DNA of 64,000 nucleotides. It comes from Fastidiosipila sanguinis. GTDB taxonomy: Bacteria > Bacillota > Clostridia > Saccharofermentanales > Fastidiosipilaceae. Numbering within the stretch: the stretch's first letter is position 1; every line of letters starts with the position of its first letter. This document shows, piece by piece, positions 16,958 to 24,069 of this stretch. A model generated the notes under the pieces. That model saw nothing but the letters and a program-made list of their open reading frames with translations. It ran no database searches and was not told the origin of the DNA. The position numbers and the translations under genes are program-made. The stretch spans positions 1,666,001-1,730,000 of the forward strand of contig NZ_CP027226.1 of assembly GCF_002998295.1 (NCBI RefSeq). The letters are read 5' to 3'.

Positions 16958-18808
16958 ATGTTTAATAAAATAAAATCAATGTTTAAACCAAAGGATGATA
17001 TAGAGATTAAGCCAGCTACAGAGCCACTGCTTACACCTCCGGAAAGAAATAGAGACAACAAACCTAAGGATTATGGCAAAGTCTTCACAGGATTAGGTAG
17101 ATATGTGTCAGGAGCATGGAAGGGCTATTTGCTAGCGTTCCTACTTATTATTGTGACTAATATCTTGCAAGTCTTCGGCCCACGTCTAAGTGGTTTGGCC
17201 ATAGATGCAATCGGCATTAAGCCTTCTGATGTAGATATGTCAGCCGTCTTGAAATTCACAGGAACCATGATGTTAATCTATATTTTAAGTGCTCTTACTA
17301 GTATCATCTTTTCCAAAGTCTTAATAAGAACTGTTCAGAGAACAATTGGTAAGATGCGTCAAGACACCTTCAACAAAATTGTTGAATTACCATTGTCATA
17401 TATAGACACTCACCAAGCAGGTGACCTAGTCTCTAGAATTTCCTATGACTTGGGTCTAGTTTCACAGGCTCTAAGCTTCGATATAATGCGTATCCTTGGT
17501 AGTTTTATAACTGTTGTAGGTTCCTTTATTATGATGCTTAGAATGAGCCCTCAGTTAAGTATTATTTTCGTAATTTTACTGCCAATTATCATTGGATTTA
17601 CAATTTACAGACGTATGGTCACTCGCCCTCTATTTAGGTTGCGTTCCAAGGAGTTAGGTAGAATGAATGCCTATGTCGAAGAAACTTTATCCGGCCAAAA
17701 AACTATCAGCGCCTATGGCAAAGAGCAGTTCTTTATCGATAATTTTGATGAGGTAAACAACAGTAGTATTGATGCTTACTATAGAGCAGATTACCAGGGT
17801 GCATTCAATGGACCATCTGTTTCATTTATGAGTAATATTGCATTGGCCTTGGTATCACTGTTTGGGTCTTTAGCCGTTCTAGATGGGCAATTTACAATTG
17901 GTAGTTTGAGTGCATTTGTATTGTATTCACGTAGTTTCAGTGAGCCGATCAACCAGATTGCTATGATATTCCAAGATCTACAGTCCGCCGCCTCAGCTGC
18001 AGAGAGAGTTTTCACCTTGTTGGACGAGGATTCAGAACCAGAAGATAAACCAGATGCCATAGAGTTGACAGACGTTAAGGGCAAAGTCGAGTTTAGAAAT
18101 GTAAGCTTCTCTTATATACCTGGAGTGCCTGTATTGGAGAACGTTAATTTCGTAGCCGAAGCAGGTAGCTTGACCGCTATAGTAGGACCAACAGGTGCGG
18201 GTAAAACAACTATAGTCAACTTATTGATGCGTTTCTATGACCCACAAGAAGGAGAAATCTTAGTAGACGATATAAATATCAAAGATATAACACGTAAGAG
18301 CTTGCGAAGAGCTTTTGCCATGGTCTTGCAAGACACTTGGTTGTTCTCAGGAACGATTAAAGAAAATATCGCTTATGGTGAAAGCGATGTCGATATGGAA
18401 AAAATTGAAGCAGTTGCGGAGGCAGCCCACATTAGTGGATTCATTGAAGAGCAAGCCGAGAAGTACGACAGCGTTGTCAGTGATAGTGCTTCCAACTTAT
18501 CACAAGGGCAGAAACAATTGCTAACCATTGCTCGTGCAATGCTATTAGATGCGCCAATGCTGATTTTAGACGAAGCAACTTCTAACGTTGATAGTAAGAC
18601 AGAGCTTCAGATTCAAGATGCAATGAACAGACTTATTGAAGGACGAACTTCATTTGTTATTGCCCACCGTCTGTCAACTATCCAAAATGCTGATGAAATT
18701 CTAGTTATTAATGCTGGAAAAATCCAAGAGCAAGGTACCCATGACGAATTGCTTGAGAAGGACGAAGGTATCTACAAGAACCTCTACGATTCACAGTTCC
18801 AAGGGTAG
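16958..18808 (+). CDS. ABC exporter half-transporter, catalytic subunit
   Basis: A 616-residue partner of the preceding protein. A cytosolic N-terminal tail of about 50 residues precedes six membrane helices. The nucleotide-binding domain has Walker A GPTGAGKTT (from 410), the altered signature LSQGQ and a normal Walker B ending LILDE with catalytic E539. A complete Walker B here with a degenerate one in the partner gives one functional ATP site per heterodimer. The order MarR, degenerate subunit, catalytic subunit matches known drug-efflux operons. GAGAGGAG precedes the ATG. No clear terminator follows. Confidence 0.9.
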   Translation: MFNKIKSMFKPKDDIEIKPATEPLLTPPERNRDNKPKDYGKVFTGLGRYVSGAWKGYLLAFLLIIVTNILQVFGPRLSGLAIDAIGIKPSDVDMSAVLKFTGTMMLIYILSALTSIIFSKVLIRTVQRTIGKMRQDTFNKIVELPLSYIDTHQAGDLVSRISYDLGLVSQALSFDIMRILGSFITVVGSFIMMLRMSPQLSIIFVILLPIIIGFTIYRRMVTRPLFRLRSKELGRMNAYVEETLSGQKTISAYGKEQFFIDNFDEVNNSSIDAYYRADYQGAFNGPSVSFMSNIALALVSLFGSLAVLDGQFTIGSLSAFVLYSRSFSEPINQIAMIFQDLQSAASAAERVFTLLDEDSEPEDKPDAIELTDVKGKVEFRNVSFSYIPGVPVLENVNFVAEAGSLTAIVGPTGAGKTTIVNLLMRFYDPQEGEILVDDINIKDITRKSLRRAFAMVLQDTWLFSGTIKENIAYGESDVDMEKIEAVAEAAHISGFIEEQAEKYDSVVSDSASNLSQGQKQLLTIARAMLLDAPMLILDEATSNVDSKTELQIQDAMNRLIEGRTSFVIAHRLSTIQNADEILVINAGKIQEQGTHDELLEKDEGIYKNLYDSQFQG

Positions 18809-18909
18809 AGAGAGTTGTGTTTGTGTGAGAATGTTTGTGGATGGACTGAGGTTGATGACTAGTACTGTTTGAGTTATTTCTGTGCTAGTTGAATCACTGG
18901 TTTGAATTT

Positions 18910-19035
18910 TTGAAGAAAATCGAACTAATAATAAAACAAAAAAGCTTTGAAAAGTTCAAGCAAGTACTAGAATTAATAACGATAATATTAACTTTAGCTA
19001 CAGCAATAATAGAACTAATCAAAGCTATTGTTTAA
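18910..19035 (+). CDS. Possible 41-residue hydrophobic peptide
   Basis: An open frame from a TTG codes for a peptide whose first 17 residues are basic (KKIELIIKQKSFEKFK) and whose last 24 form a hydrophobic helix (LELITIILTLATAIIELIKA). Small type I toxins and membrane-active peptides look like this. There is no good ribosome binding site and no ATG, so translation is doubtful. A 7-bp hairpin (GCTAGAG/CTCTAGC, 19042-19063) follows 6 nt after the stop. Apart from this I see nothing in the 360 nt between the exporter operon and the next small gene. Confidence 0.25.
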   Translation: MKKIELIIKQKSFEKFKQVLELITIILTLATAIIELIKAIV

Positions 19036-19170
19036 AACTTGGCTAGAGGGTAAAATCTCTAGCTACCTTGTAAATAATTTACCACATCTTAAGTTAAAGA
19101 ACAATGAGGATAGTTTTATCACTAATCGTATTAGTTTTAATAATTAATAAATCCAGAAAGGACAAACAAC

Positions 19171-19380
19171 ATGGAAGAGAAAAAAAGAAAAGCAGTTTAT
19201 AATCGTGAAGCTGATAAGCGTTGGAATGAAAAGAATAAAGAGCATAGAAATTATTTAAGTACTAGATCAACAGCTAGAAGCTTTATAAAAAATAGAGCCA
19301 AACTAGAAGATTTAGATGAACTTGAAACTTTAATACAAGAGAAACGCAAGCAGTTGCTTGAAAATATTGAGGATATTTAG
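19171..19380 (+). CDS. Small charged protein, mobile-element type (copy 1)
   Basis: A 69-residue very charged, helical protein of unknown function with GAAAGGA before the ATG. The pattern KRWNEKN...RSTARSFIKN.A...LDELETLIQEKRKQLL resembles short hypothetical proteins that I recall from Firmicute plasmids, phages and conjugative elements. The next gene is a paralogue with the same spacing of motifs, a local duplication. The C-terminal half (LEDLDELETLIQEKRKQL) could form a coiled coil. No catalytic motif is visible. Confidence 0.75.
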   Translation: MEEKKRKAVYNREADKRWNEKNKEHRNYLSTRSTARSFIKNRAKLEDLDELETLIQEKRKQLLENIEDI

Positions 19381-19455
19381 AATCTTTTATAATATGTGTA
19401 TATATAAATAATTTATATAATTTCGTAATTATAATTTTATAGTTGAGGTAATTTT

Positions 19456-19653
19456 ATGAGCAAAGAAAAGAAAACAAGTGATGCACAAGTAAGGGCTTCT
19501 AGAAATTGGGACAAAAATAATCCAGAAAAAGCAAGACACTCAAGATATAAAAGTGCTGCAAAAACTTTTATAAGACATCATGCAACGGAAGAAGAGATGC
19601 AAGAGCTTGAGGAATTAATAAAAGTGAGAAGAGAAAAAATAGCAGAATCATAA
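19456..19653 (+). CDS. Small charged protein, mobile-element type (copy 2)
   Basis: A 65-residue paralogue of the preceding protein: NWDKNNPEKARHSRYKSAAK, then TFIRHHATEEEMQELEELI and a basic end. TGAGG precedes the ATG. The two proteins share an N-terminal basic segment, a central (S/A)A(R/K)(S/T)FI motif and an acidic helix, and may form hetero-oligomers through the helix. Function unknown. A strong terminator follows 36 nt after the stop. Confidence 0.75.
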   Translation: MSKEKKTSDAQVRASRNWDKNNPEKARHSRYKSAAKTFIRHHATEEEMQELEELIKVRREKIAES

Positions 19654-19689
19654 AGTATATAATTTAGTTATTTAGAGAGAATATATGCG

Positions 19690-19721
19690 TATCCCTTAGT
19701 GAAAACTAGGGGATATTTTTT
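19690..19721 (+). terminator. Terminator after the small paralogue pair
   Basis: TATCCCTTAGT pairs with ACTAGGGGATA (11 bp, one wobble) around a GAAA loop and is followed by TTTTTT. A partial echo of its 3' half (TAGGGGATATTTTT) occurs near 22889, suggesting local duplication and decay. Confidence 0.9.
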
Positions 19722-19790
19722 ATAGATCTTTACTAGCATAGAAATATCGTTTCATAAATATTTGTAAAAGTATAATATGATTATTAATAA

Positions 19791-19860
19791 GGTAAATTTA
19801 GGTGGAGAGTGCATCCATACCCATGAAGGTGATGCAGGAAGGCAGCCCTGCAACTTTACC
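19791..19860 (+). ncRNA. Candidate structured RNA with a three-way junction, class unknown
   Basis: GGTAAA at the 5' end pairs with TTTACC at the 3' end. Inside are two further stems: TGCATC with GATGCA, and GCAGG with CCTGC enclosing AAGGCAGC. A TATAAT at 19771-19776 puts a transcription start about 8 nt before the first stem. It lies 31 nt before an ATG that has no visible ribosome binding site, so it may be a leader element or a free-standing small RNA. I tried to match it to SRP RNA, THF and other riboswitches without success. Confidence 0.45.
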
Positions 19861-19891
19861 TTATTGCTTTTCTAATTATTAATGTTCAATA

Positions 19892-20233
19892 ATGAGACTT
19901 AGTGAAATTATTATTGATAAAGATTTATTCATGAGGGAGTCCTTTCAGAATAGAAAATCAAAACGTAATAAGACTTTTAGGTGGTTAGAAAATAGTATGA
20001 ATATAATAGTTGAACGAATAGATGAGAAAAGGTACAAATATTATACTGTTACTGATAAAGAATATGGAATACTAAAAATTGTAAGCAATGAACAGATAGA
20101 TATTGAAAAATTATCTGGATACGATACTGAGTTTGGAGATTTTGCACCTGATGCTAGTAGAGCCAAGCATGTAATTTATAAAATGCTTAGAGACGGAAAG
20201 CTTGAAGACAAAGTAATGAAAGCGTGGGGTTAA
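19892..20233 (+). CDS. Hypothetical protein, 113 residues
   Basis: I do not recognise the family. It is a soluble, charged alpha/beta protein with a basic N-terminal stretch (NRKSKRNKTFRWLENS) and a beta-rich middle (MNIIVERIDEKRYKYYTVTD), and a helical C-terminus (RAKHVIYKMLRDGKLEDKVMKAW). No Shine-Dalgarno sequence precedes the ATG; the next in-frame ATG (19932) also lacks one. The structured RNA candidate ends 31 nt upstream. It begins a run of small accessory genes on the same strand. Confidence 0.6.
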   Translation: MRLSEIIIDKDLFMRESFQNRKSKRNKTFRWLENSMNIIVERIDEKRYKYYTVTDKEYGILKIVSNEQIDIEKLSGYDTEFGDFAPDASRAKHVIYKMLRDGKLEDKVMKAWG

Positions 20234-20264
20234 TATACAAATAACATTCTAAGGGAGGATTAAA

Positions 20265-20939
20265 ATGTCCGACTATAATGAAAATAATAATAAAAATATA
20301 AATATAAAATGGTGGCATGTGTTGATATGCTCAGTTTTATTAATTTCTATTGGGGTAGCCATGGGAGAATCACCTTATGCTCCTTTAGTAGGCCTTAGTG
20401 GCGTAGCTATGCCAATTGTTTTTGGCGTTATAAAATTGAATAAATTTATAAAAACCAAGTTTGCACGTTCAAAATCAACTCCAGAGTCATCAGTACAATC
20501 AAACTTAAGACAAAAATTTCAAAAGGGAAACTTTACTTCAGTTAACCAGAGCAACTTCAAAGATTTTCCAGATCCAAGTTCTGAGCTGTCGTCTCAAACA
20601 CCTAACCTTCCAAAAGAACCAAGCTTTTTTGAGAGATTAAGAAGGCAAGTTGAAGAACAACAAAGGATAAGAGCTGAAAATAAAGCAATAGAAAAGGCAT
20701 ACCAAAAAGAAAGACTTAAACAGTTAAAGCATGACAAAATTCCATATTGCCCTCGCTGTAAATCAACTTCACTATCTGCTCAGAAGAAAGGTTTTGGTAT
20801 AGGCAAAGCTGTAATAGGAGCAAGCCTTACTGGCAGTGCACTTGGACTAGTTGGTGGGAATATAGGAGCTCGCAAAATCCATGTAACCTGTCTTAACTGT
20901 GGCAAAAGATTTAAGGCAGGAAAAGGTGGCAAATGGTAG
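20265..20939 (+). CDS. Membrane protein with C-terminal zinc ribbon and glycine-rich hairpin
   Basis: A 224-residue protein with an N-terminal membrane region (WWHVLICSVLLISIGVAMG and a second hydrophobic stretch to about 65), a polar linker, a charged helix (about 125-155) and a split zinc ribbon. The ribbon's CPRC and CLNC knuckles are separated by a glycine-rich hydrophobic segment (GFGIGKAVIGASLTGSALG) that could insert in a membrane. This CxxC, Gly-zipper, CxxC layout is common in accessory-region proteins of Firmicutes, but no function is established that I know of. GGGAGG precedes the ATG. Confidence 0.7.
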   Translation: MSDYNENNNKNINIKWWHVLICSVLLISIGVAMGESPYAPLVGLSGVAMPIVFGVIKLNKFIKTKFARSKSTPESSVQSNLRQKFQKGNFTSVNQSNFKDFPDPSSELSSQTPNLPKEPSFFERLRRQVEEQQRIRAENKAIEKAYQKERLKQLKHDKIPYCPRCKSTSLSAQKKGFGIGKAVIGASLTGSALGLVGGNIGARKIHVTCLNCGKRFKAGKGGKW

Positions 20940-20974
20940 ATAAATTAAGGCGAAGTATAAATTGGAGGTGTTTT

Positions 20975-21322
20975 ATGAAAAAAACTATTTATACAACTCT
21001 TTTAACGGTATTGTTAGTATTATCTTTAGCATCTTGTAATGCTCTATCAAATACTAAACAGACAACTATTGCTTCAGATAGCAGCGTATCTGTGAGTAAA
21101 TCTGAAATTATTTACGTAGAAGTAGAAAATATTGATTATAAGGATAAAGGAATAATCTATGCTCATGAGAAAGATGTTTTTCTACATAAGGTGAATTTGG
21201 ATTTCGGTGAACAAAATATAGACAAGATTCAAGTAGGAGATAAATTAGAAATTAGTTACTCTGAGAGTGTTAAAGAGAAGCCTGAAAGAATTATAGTAAG
21301 TGAATATCGAGTTTTAGGTTAA
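20975..21322 (+). CDS. Small lipoprotein
   Basis: A 115-residue lipoprotein. I start it at the ATG after TTGGAGGTG; the longer frame from 20933 overlaps the previous gene and lacks a binding site. MKKTIYTTLLTVLLVLSLASC is a lipoprotein signal with lipobox LASC. The mature part is Ser/Thr-rich and then forms a short beta domain (EIIYVEVENIDYKDKG, IQVGDKLEISYSESV) resembling small OB-like folds such as DUF3221. Function unknown; it would be anchored on the outer face of the membrane. Confidence 0.75.
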   Translation: MKKTIYTTLLTVLLVLSLASCNALSNTKQTTIASDSSVSVSKSEIIYVEVENIDYKDKGIIYAHEKDVFLHKVNLDFGEQNIDKIQVGDKLEISYSESVKEKPERIIVSEYRVLG

Positions 21323-21358
21323 ATAATGAAGAACCAGAATGGGAGAGAGGCTTAAAAA

Positions 21359-21670
21359 ATGGAAGGCAAACACAACGAAAATATTGAGGCTGTAGACAAA
21401 CATAAGAAATGGGTTGAAGAAGTTTACGAATATTACAGTCGTAGTAGAGCTATGACAATTGAGTATAAAGGCGAAGGTTATTCTATTGACTATGACGGTC
21501 CAGGATTATCTGTTAGAAAATCTTATGATAATACTGGAGATCCTATTTTTACTATGCCACTTGATACACCTTTAGATGTGTTTCTAGATTCCTTCATGTT
21601 AGAAGGTAAATCGTTTAAACAAAGATTTGAAGATAATGATGAGAACTTAAAGATATGGCATTTGTACTAA
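21359..21670 (+). CDS. Hypothetical protein, 103 residues
   Basis: A soluble acidic protein with GAGAGG upstream. The sequence alternates short helices and strands (HKKWVEEVYEYYSRSRAMTI, GEGYSIDYDGPGLSVRKS, PLDVFLDSFMLEGKSF). I do not recognise the family. It resembles in size and composition the immunity or cargo proteins of mobile elements, but nothing specific supports that. It is 36 nt after the lipoprotein gene and probably in the same transcript. Confidence 0.6.
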   Translation: MEGKHNENIEAVDKHKKWVEEVYEYYSRSRAMTIEYKGEGYSIDYDGPGLSVRKSYDNTGDPIFTMPLDTPLDVFLDSFMLEGKSFKQRFEDNDENLKIWHLY

Positions 21671-21706
21671 AGAAACAATTGTAAAAGAGGTAGAGAGGTA
21701 GAAGAA

Positions 21707-21784
21707 ATGACAGTAAAAGAGTGGTGCTGTCTAACAAACAAAAAAGTGGTATTACCAGAAAGGAGCAACTTATGGAAGGGATGA
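21707..21784 (+). CDS. Possible 25-residue leader peptide overlapping the next gene
   Basis: AGAGAGGTAG lies 6 nt before an ATG that opens MTVKEWCCLTNKKVVLPERS. The frame ends 10 nt inside the following 39-residue gene, a layout that suggests translational coupling. It is too short to judge by composition. Confidence 0.4.
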   Translation: MTVKEWCCLTNKKVVLPERSNLWKG

Positions 21785-21891
21785 CTAACGAACAATTTAG
21801 AACAGTACTTGAAATGATAATTGAAATTATTGAAAAGTCTGAGACTAAGGAAGAAGCAGTTAAAGAAATAAGAGCTCTGCTAAATAAATAA
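21772..21891 (+). CDS. 39-residue acidic helical protein
   Basis: AAAGGAG lies 5 nt before the ATG. The peptide (MTNEQFRTVLEMIIEIIEKS, then ETKEEAVKEIRALLNK) is a likely two-helix structure of a type I recall as common among hypothetical proteins of conjugative elements in Firmicutes. It overlaps the preceding 25-residue frame. Function unknown. The match to the mobile-element pattern is from memory, not from a search. Confidence 0.6.
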   Translation: MEGMTNEQFRTVLEMIIEIIEKSETKEEAVKEIRALLNK

Positions 21892-21913
21892 CAAAGCTCA
21901 AAAGCTCCAGCAC

Positions 21914-21938
21914 GGTAGGTGTTCTTGCTCCACCTACC
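21914..21938 (+). other. 8-bp hairpin in the gap between two small genes
   Basis: GGTAGGTG and CACCTACC form a perfect stem around TTCTTGCTC. No T tract follows, so it is not a standard terminator. It could be an mRNA processing or stability element, or part of a mobile-element origin. Confidence 0.45.
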
Positions 21939-22044
21939 ACTCTAAAGTAATATCAAATAGCAAGAAAAAGTGCAAGAATAGAAGAAAACAAAAAACAATT
22001 GAAAGATGAAAATCTAATTAACATCATCAAGGAGATGACAGATT

Positions 22045-22224
22045 ATGATGATAATGGTAAATGACGAAGATGTTGAAAGAAAAAGAGAGTTATTAAAAGA
22101 ACTTGAACCATATTTGAAATACGATATTCAAAGTGATAAAGAGTACATTGATGAAAATGCACCAATTGAAATACATGAAAAATTTAAAGAGTATCTAAAT
22201 GTTTTAGAAAGATTATGCATTTAG
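22045..22224 (+). CDS. 59-residue acidic hypothetical protein
   Basis: AAGGAGATGACAG precedes ATGATG; the first or second ATG could be used. The protein is acidic and helical (DVERKRELLKELEPYLKYD, EIHEKFKEYLNVLERLCI), without known motifs. Its good ribosome binding site, full frame and terminator 12 nt after the stop support a real gene. It is the last gene of the accessory run. Confidence 0.6.
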   Translation: MMIMVNDEDVERKRELLKELEPYLKYDIQSDKEYIDENAPIEIHEKFKEYLNVLERLCI

Positions 22225-22235
22225 CAGAAATTTAA

Positions 22236-22263
22236 AGCGACTGTAAAAGGTCGCTTTTTTTTA
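22236..22263 (+). terminator. Terminator ending the accessory gene run
   Basis: AGCGAC and GTCGCT form a 6-bp stem around an 8-nt loop, followed by nine T residues. It sets the left edge of the structured RNA region that follows. Confidence 0.9.
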
Positions 22264-22636
22264 TGAAAGAAAGTCAACAAGGGGTTTCGCAACTTTATGA
22301 CTTCGAAACATAGACCTGAACAAGTCTTTAAAAGGTGCATTTATTATGTCAAACCTTGCTTATGGACTAAAAGATTCATGAGTAAATAGTCCTGCCTTAC
22401 TTGAACTTTATTGCTTCATGAAAATCCATAGTTCATACTTAAATAAACTAATGAAGTGGAGATCGTGCGGTCTACACACCTGGTGAAGGGCTTTCCCTTC
22501 GTCTAGAAATAGAGGATTGGGAGATTTGCAGTTAATAGCTAAGTGCCGGAGCTATAGGTCAGAAGAGATGTTGGGATTTGCACACCAGCCATCAGTTTTA
22601 GAGCCACTCTTAATGAGAGGCTTTTTTATACCAGAT
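22264..22636 (+). ncRNA. Candidate large structured non-coding RNA, about 370 nt
   Basis: No convincing reading frame exists between two T-tailed terminators, but hairpins are dense: GTTTCG/CGAAAC (22284-22309), GGACTA/TAGTCC (22364-22392), GAAGGG-CTTT-CCCTTC (22485-22500), CTA-GAAA-TAG, TAGCT/AGCTA around AAGTGCCGG, and GATG..TTGG/CCAG..CATC. The last hairpin (GCCACTCT/AGAGGC then TTTTTT, near 22602-22627) is a terminator. This looks like an independent RNA of the size of ornate Firmicute RNAs (raiA, ROOL, OLE) or IscB/IsrB-associated RNA, but I cannot assign it. It does not match tmRNA, RNase P or 6S RNA landmarks. Confidence 0.5.
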
Positions 22637-22743
22637 AATCAACGGAAGTGAAATCTTTAATCAATTATCATTAATTTATCTTGATGTTATGAGAAAGCTT
22701 GATGTATATATAATTCTAAAAATAATGAAACTATAAACATAAT

Positions 22744-22801
22744 AAAAAGAGACCAACTATAGCACCGTATCAAAGATACATAAGGGTACGAAACTGGTCT
22801 C
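22744..22801 (-). terminator. Long hairpin with T tract on the minus strand, possible small RNA
   Basis: Read on the minus strand, GAGACCA and TGGTCTC close a hairpin with an inner GTATC-TTT-GATAC stem and the tract TTTTT after it. A minus-strand TATAAT (22813-22818) lies just before the hairpin, so this may be a free 60-nt RNA that is mostly its own terminator. No gene is seen between it and the tRNA terminator to the right (22802-23010). Confidence 0.5.
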
Positions 22802-23010
22802 CATTTATAAATATTATATATAAGGAACAAAAAGTGCAAGGTTAACGAGGAACTTAGTAACCTTAGGACCAGGATATTTAGTAAATTTAGGGGATATTTT
22901 TGGCAAAATTCACGAGCTGAACAAAATAAAATTTTGGCGAAAAAATATTAAAATGTATTGCAGTACTTTTGCAGTACTTTTGACGATTTTACTCCAACCA
23001 GCAGAAAAAC

Positions 23011-23044
23011 AAAAAGCCCGCAACGCTCGGTAGTTACGGGCTTT
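23011..23044 (-). terminator. Terminator of the tRNA-Thr transcript
   Basis: AAAGCCCG and CGGGCTTT form an 8-bp stem around 16 nt, followed on the minus strand by TTTTTGTTTTT. It lies 6 nt after the tRNA 3' end. Confidence 0.9.
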
Positions 23045-23049
23045 AAATA

Positions 23050-23125
<76 letters not shown>

Positions 23126-23295
23126 AATGCAAGTATTGTACTAAATTAAGTTTATAAAAGCAATTGCAAAAACATTTTTAAGCAACCTAAGATTATGCTA
23201 ACTGAAATTTATGCCGAGTTCAGCAAAACAAAATAACTTCACTGGGTAAAAATCTGCCAACCAACCAACAAACCTAACAAACCAACAAACCCAAT

Positions 23296-23895
23296 CTAGT
23301 ACATTGAATTAACTTCTTCTTGTGAGATAAAAACCAGTCTGGAAACAGGATCAATCTTCTCAATAATAGCCAAGCTATATACGTCGTAATCATTTAGACG
23401 TAGGATTTCGCCACCACCTTGGTAGAACTTCTCGATTACAAATCCCAGTCCAGCAATTTCGGCTTCAGCTTCTTTACAAATATTAATTAGAGCTCGGCTA
23501 GCACTACCTCTTGCCAAGAAATCATCGATAATCAGAACTCTATCGCTAGAATTTATGTAGTTCTTGCTGACTTTAACTTTATAAGAATTTTGGCGAGTGT
23601 ATGAGTAGACTTCAGTTGTATAAGTTTCTTTGTCAAGATTTAAGCTTTCAGATTTTTTAGCAAAAACCATTGGAAGTCCGAGTAGTTCAGCTGTCTTATA
23701 TGCAATAGGAATACCACTAGATTCTAGGGTTAGAACTATAGTTGGAGATTTTTTGGAGAAATAATTCGCAAATTCAGCAGCTATAGCTTCGATAAAATCA
23801 GGCTCAACTCTATGGTTAAGGAATGAGTCAACCTTTATAACGTCAGTACCCTTTATATCTCCATCTTTTAACAATTTTTCTTCTAATAATTTCAT
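23296..23895 (-). CDS. xpt: Xanthine phosphoribosyltransferase
   Basis: A 199-residue type I phosphoribosyltransferase. The PRPP-binding motif is VLIIDDFLARGSA at 120-132, the N-terminal LLEEKLLKDG and the VDSFLNH segment match Xpt, and the length (about 190-200) is right. It converts xanthine and PRPP to XMP in purine salvage, in the cytosol. It is monocistronic between the tRNA and a divergent ABC gene. A TATAAT with a TTAAAT 17 bp upstream (minus strand, about 23920-23950) forms a promoter. I find no purine riboswitch in the short leader, unlike Bacillus xpt. Confidence 0.92.
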   Translation of the reverse strand: MKLLEEKLLKDGDIKGTDVIKVDSFLNHRVEPDFIEAIAAEFANYFSKKSPTIVLTLESSGIPIAYKTAELLGLPMVFAKKSESLNLDKETYTTEVYSYTRQNSYKVKVSKNYINSSDRVLIIDDFLARGSASRALINICKEAEAEIAGLGFVIEKFYQGGGEILRLNDYDVYSLAIIEKIDPVSRLVFISQEEVNSMY

Positions 23896-24069
23896 ATATT
23901 AAACTCCATAATAAATTTTTAATTATATGCAAATAGGATACCACATTTAATATGCTAAAATATATTTTGTAAACACATTAAACGCTTAAGTTTTAGCAGC
24001 TTAAACGATAATAATGACCAAGCAAGAACAATTTTATTTAAATAAACTTCGATATTTCGTGAGGTTCAT

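Noticed and set aside
19791-19860. Small SRP RNA, suggested by GGAAGGCAGCC
   Set aside because: The symmetric-loop sequence of SRP helix 8 is missing on the 5' side and the fold is a three-way junction, not one long hairpin.
22264-22636. tmRNA, RNase P RNA or 6S RNA
   Set aside because: No tmRNA alanine acceptor ends or tag frame, none of the conserved RNase P core strings, and too many separate hairpins for 6S.
22958-22979. Tandem 11-bp repeat (TTGCAGTACTT twice) near the tRNA, partly shared with 55509-55524
   Set aside because: The copy inside the AraC gene is coding sequence, and two units are too few to argue for an integrase arm site. I treat both as chance.
23896-24060. Purine riboswitch before xpt
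   Set aside because: The leader is short and AT-rich and lacks the two kissing-loop hairpins and the conserved core.
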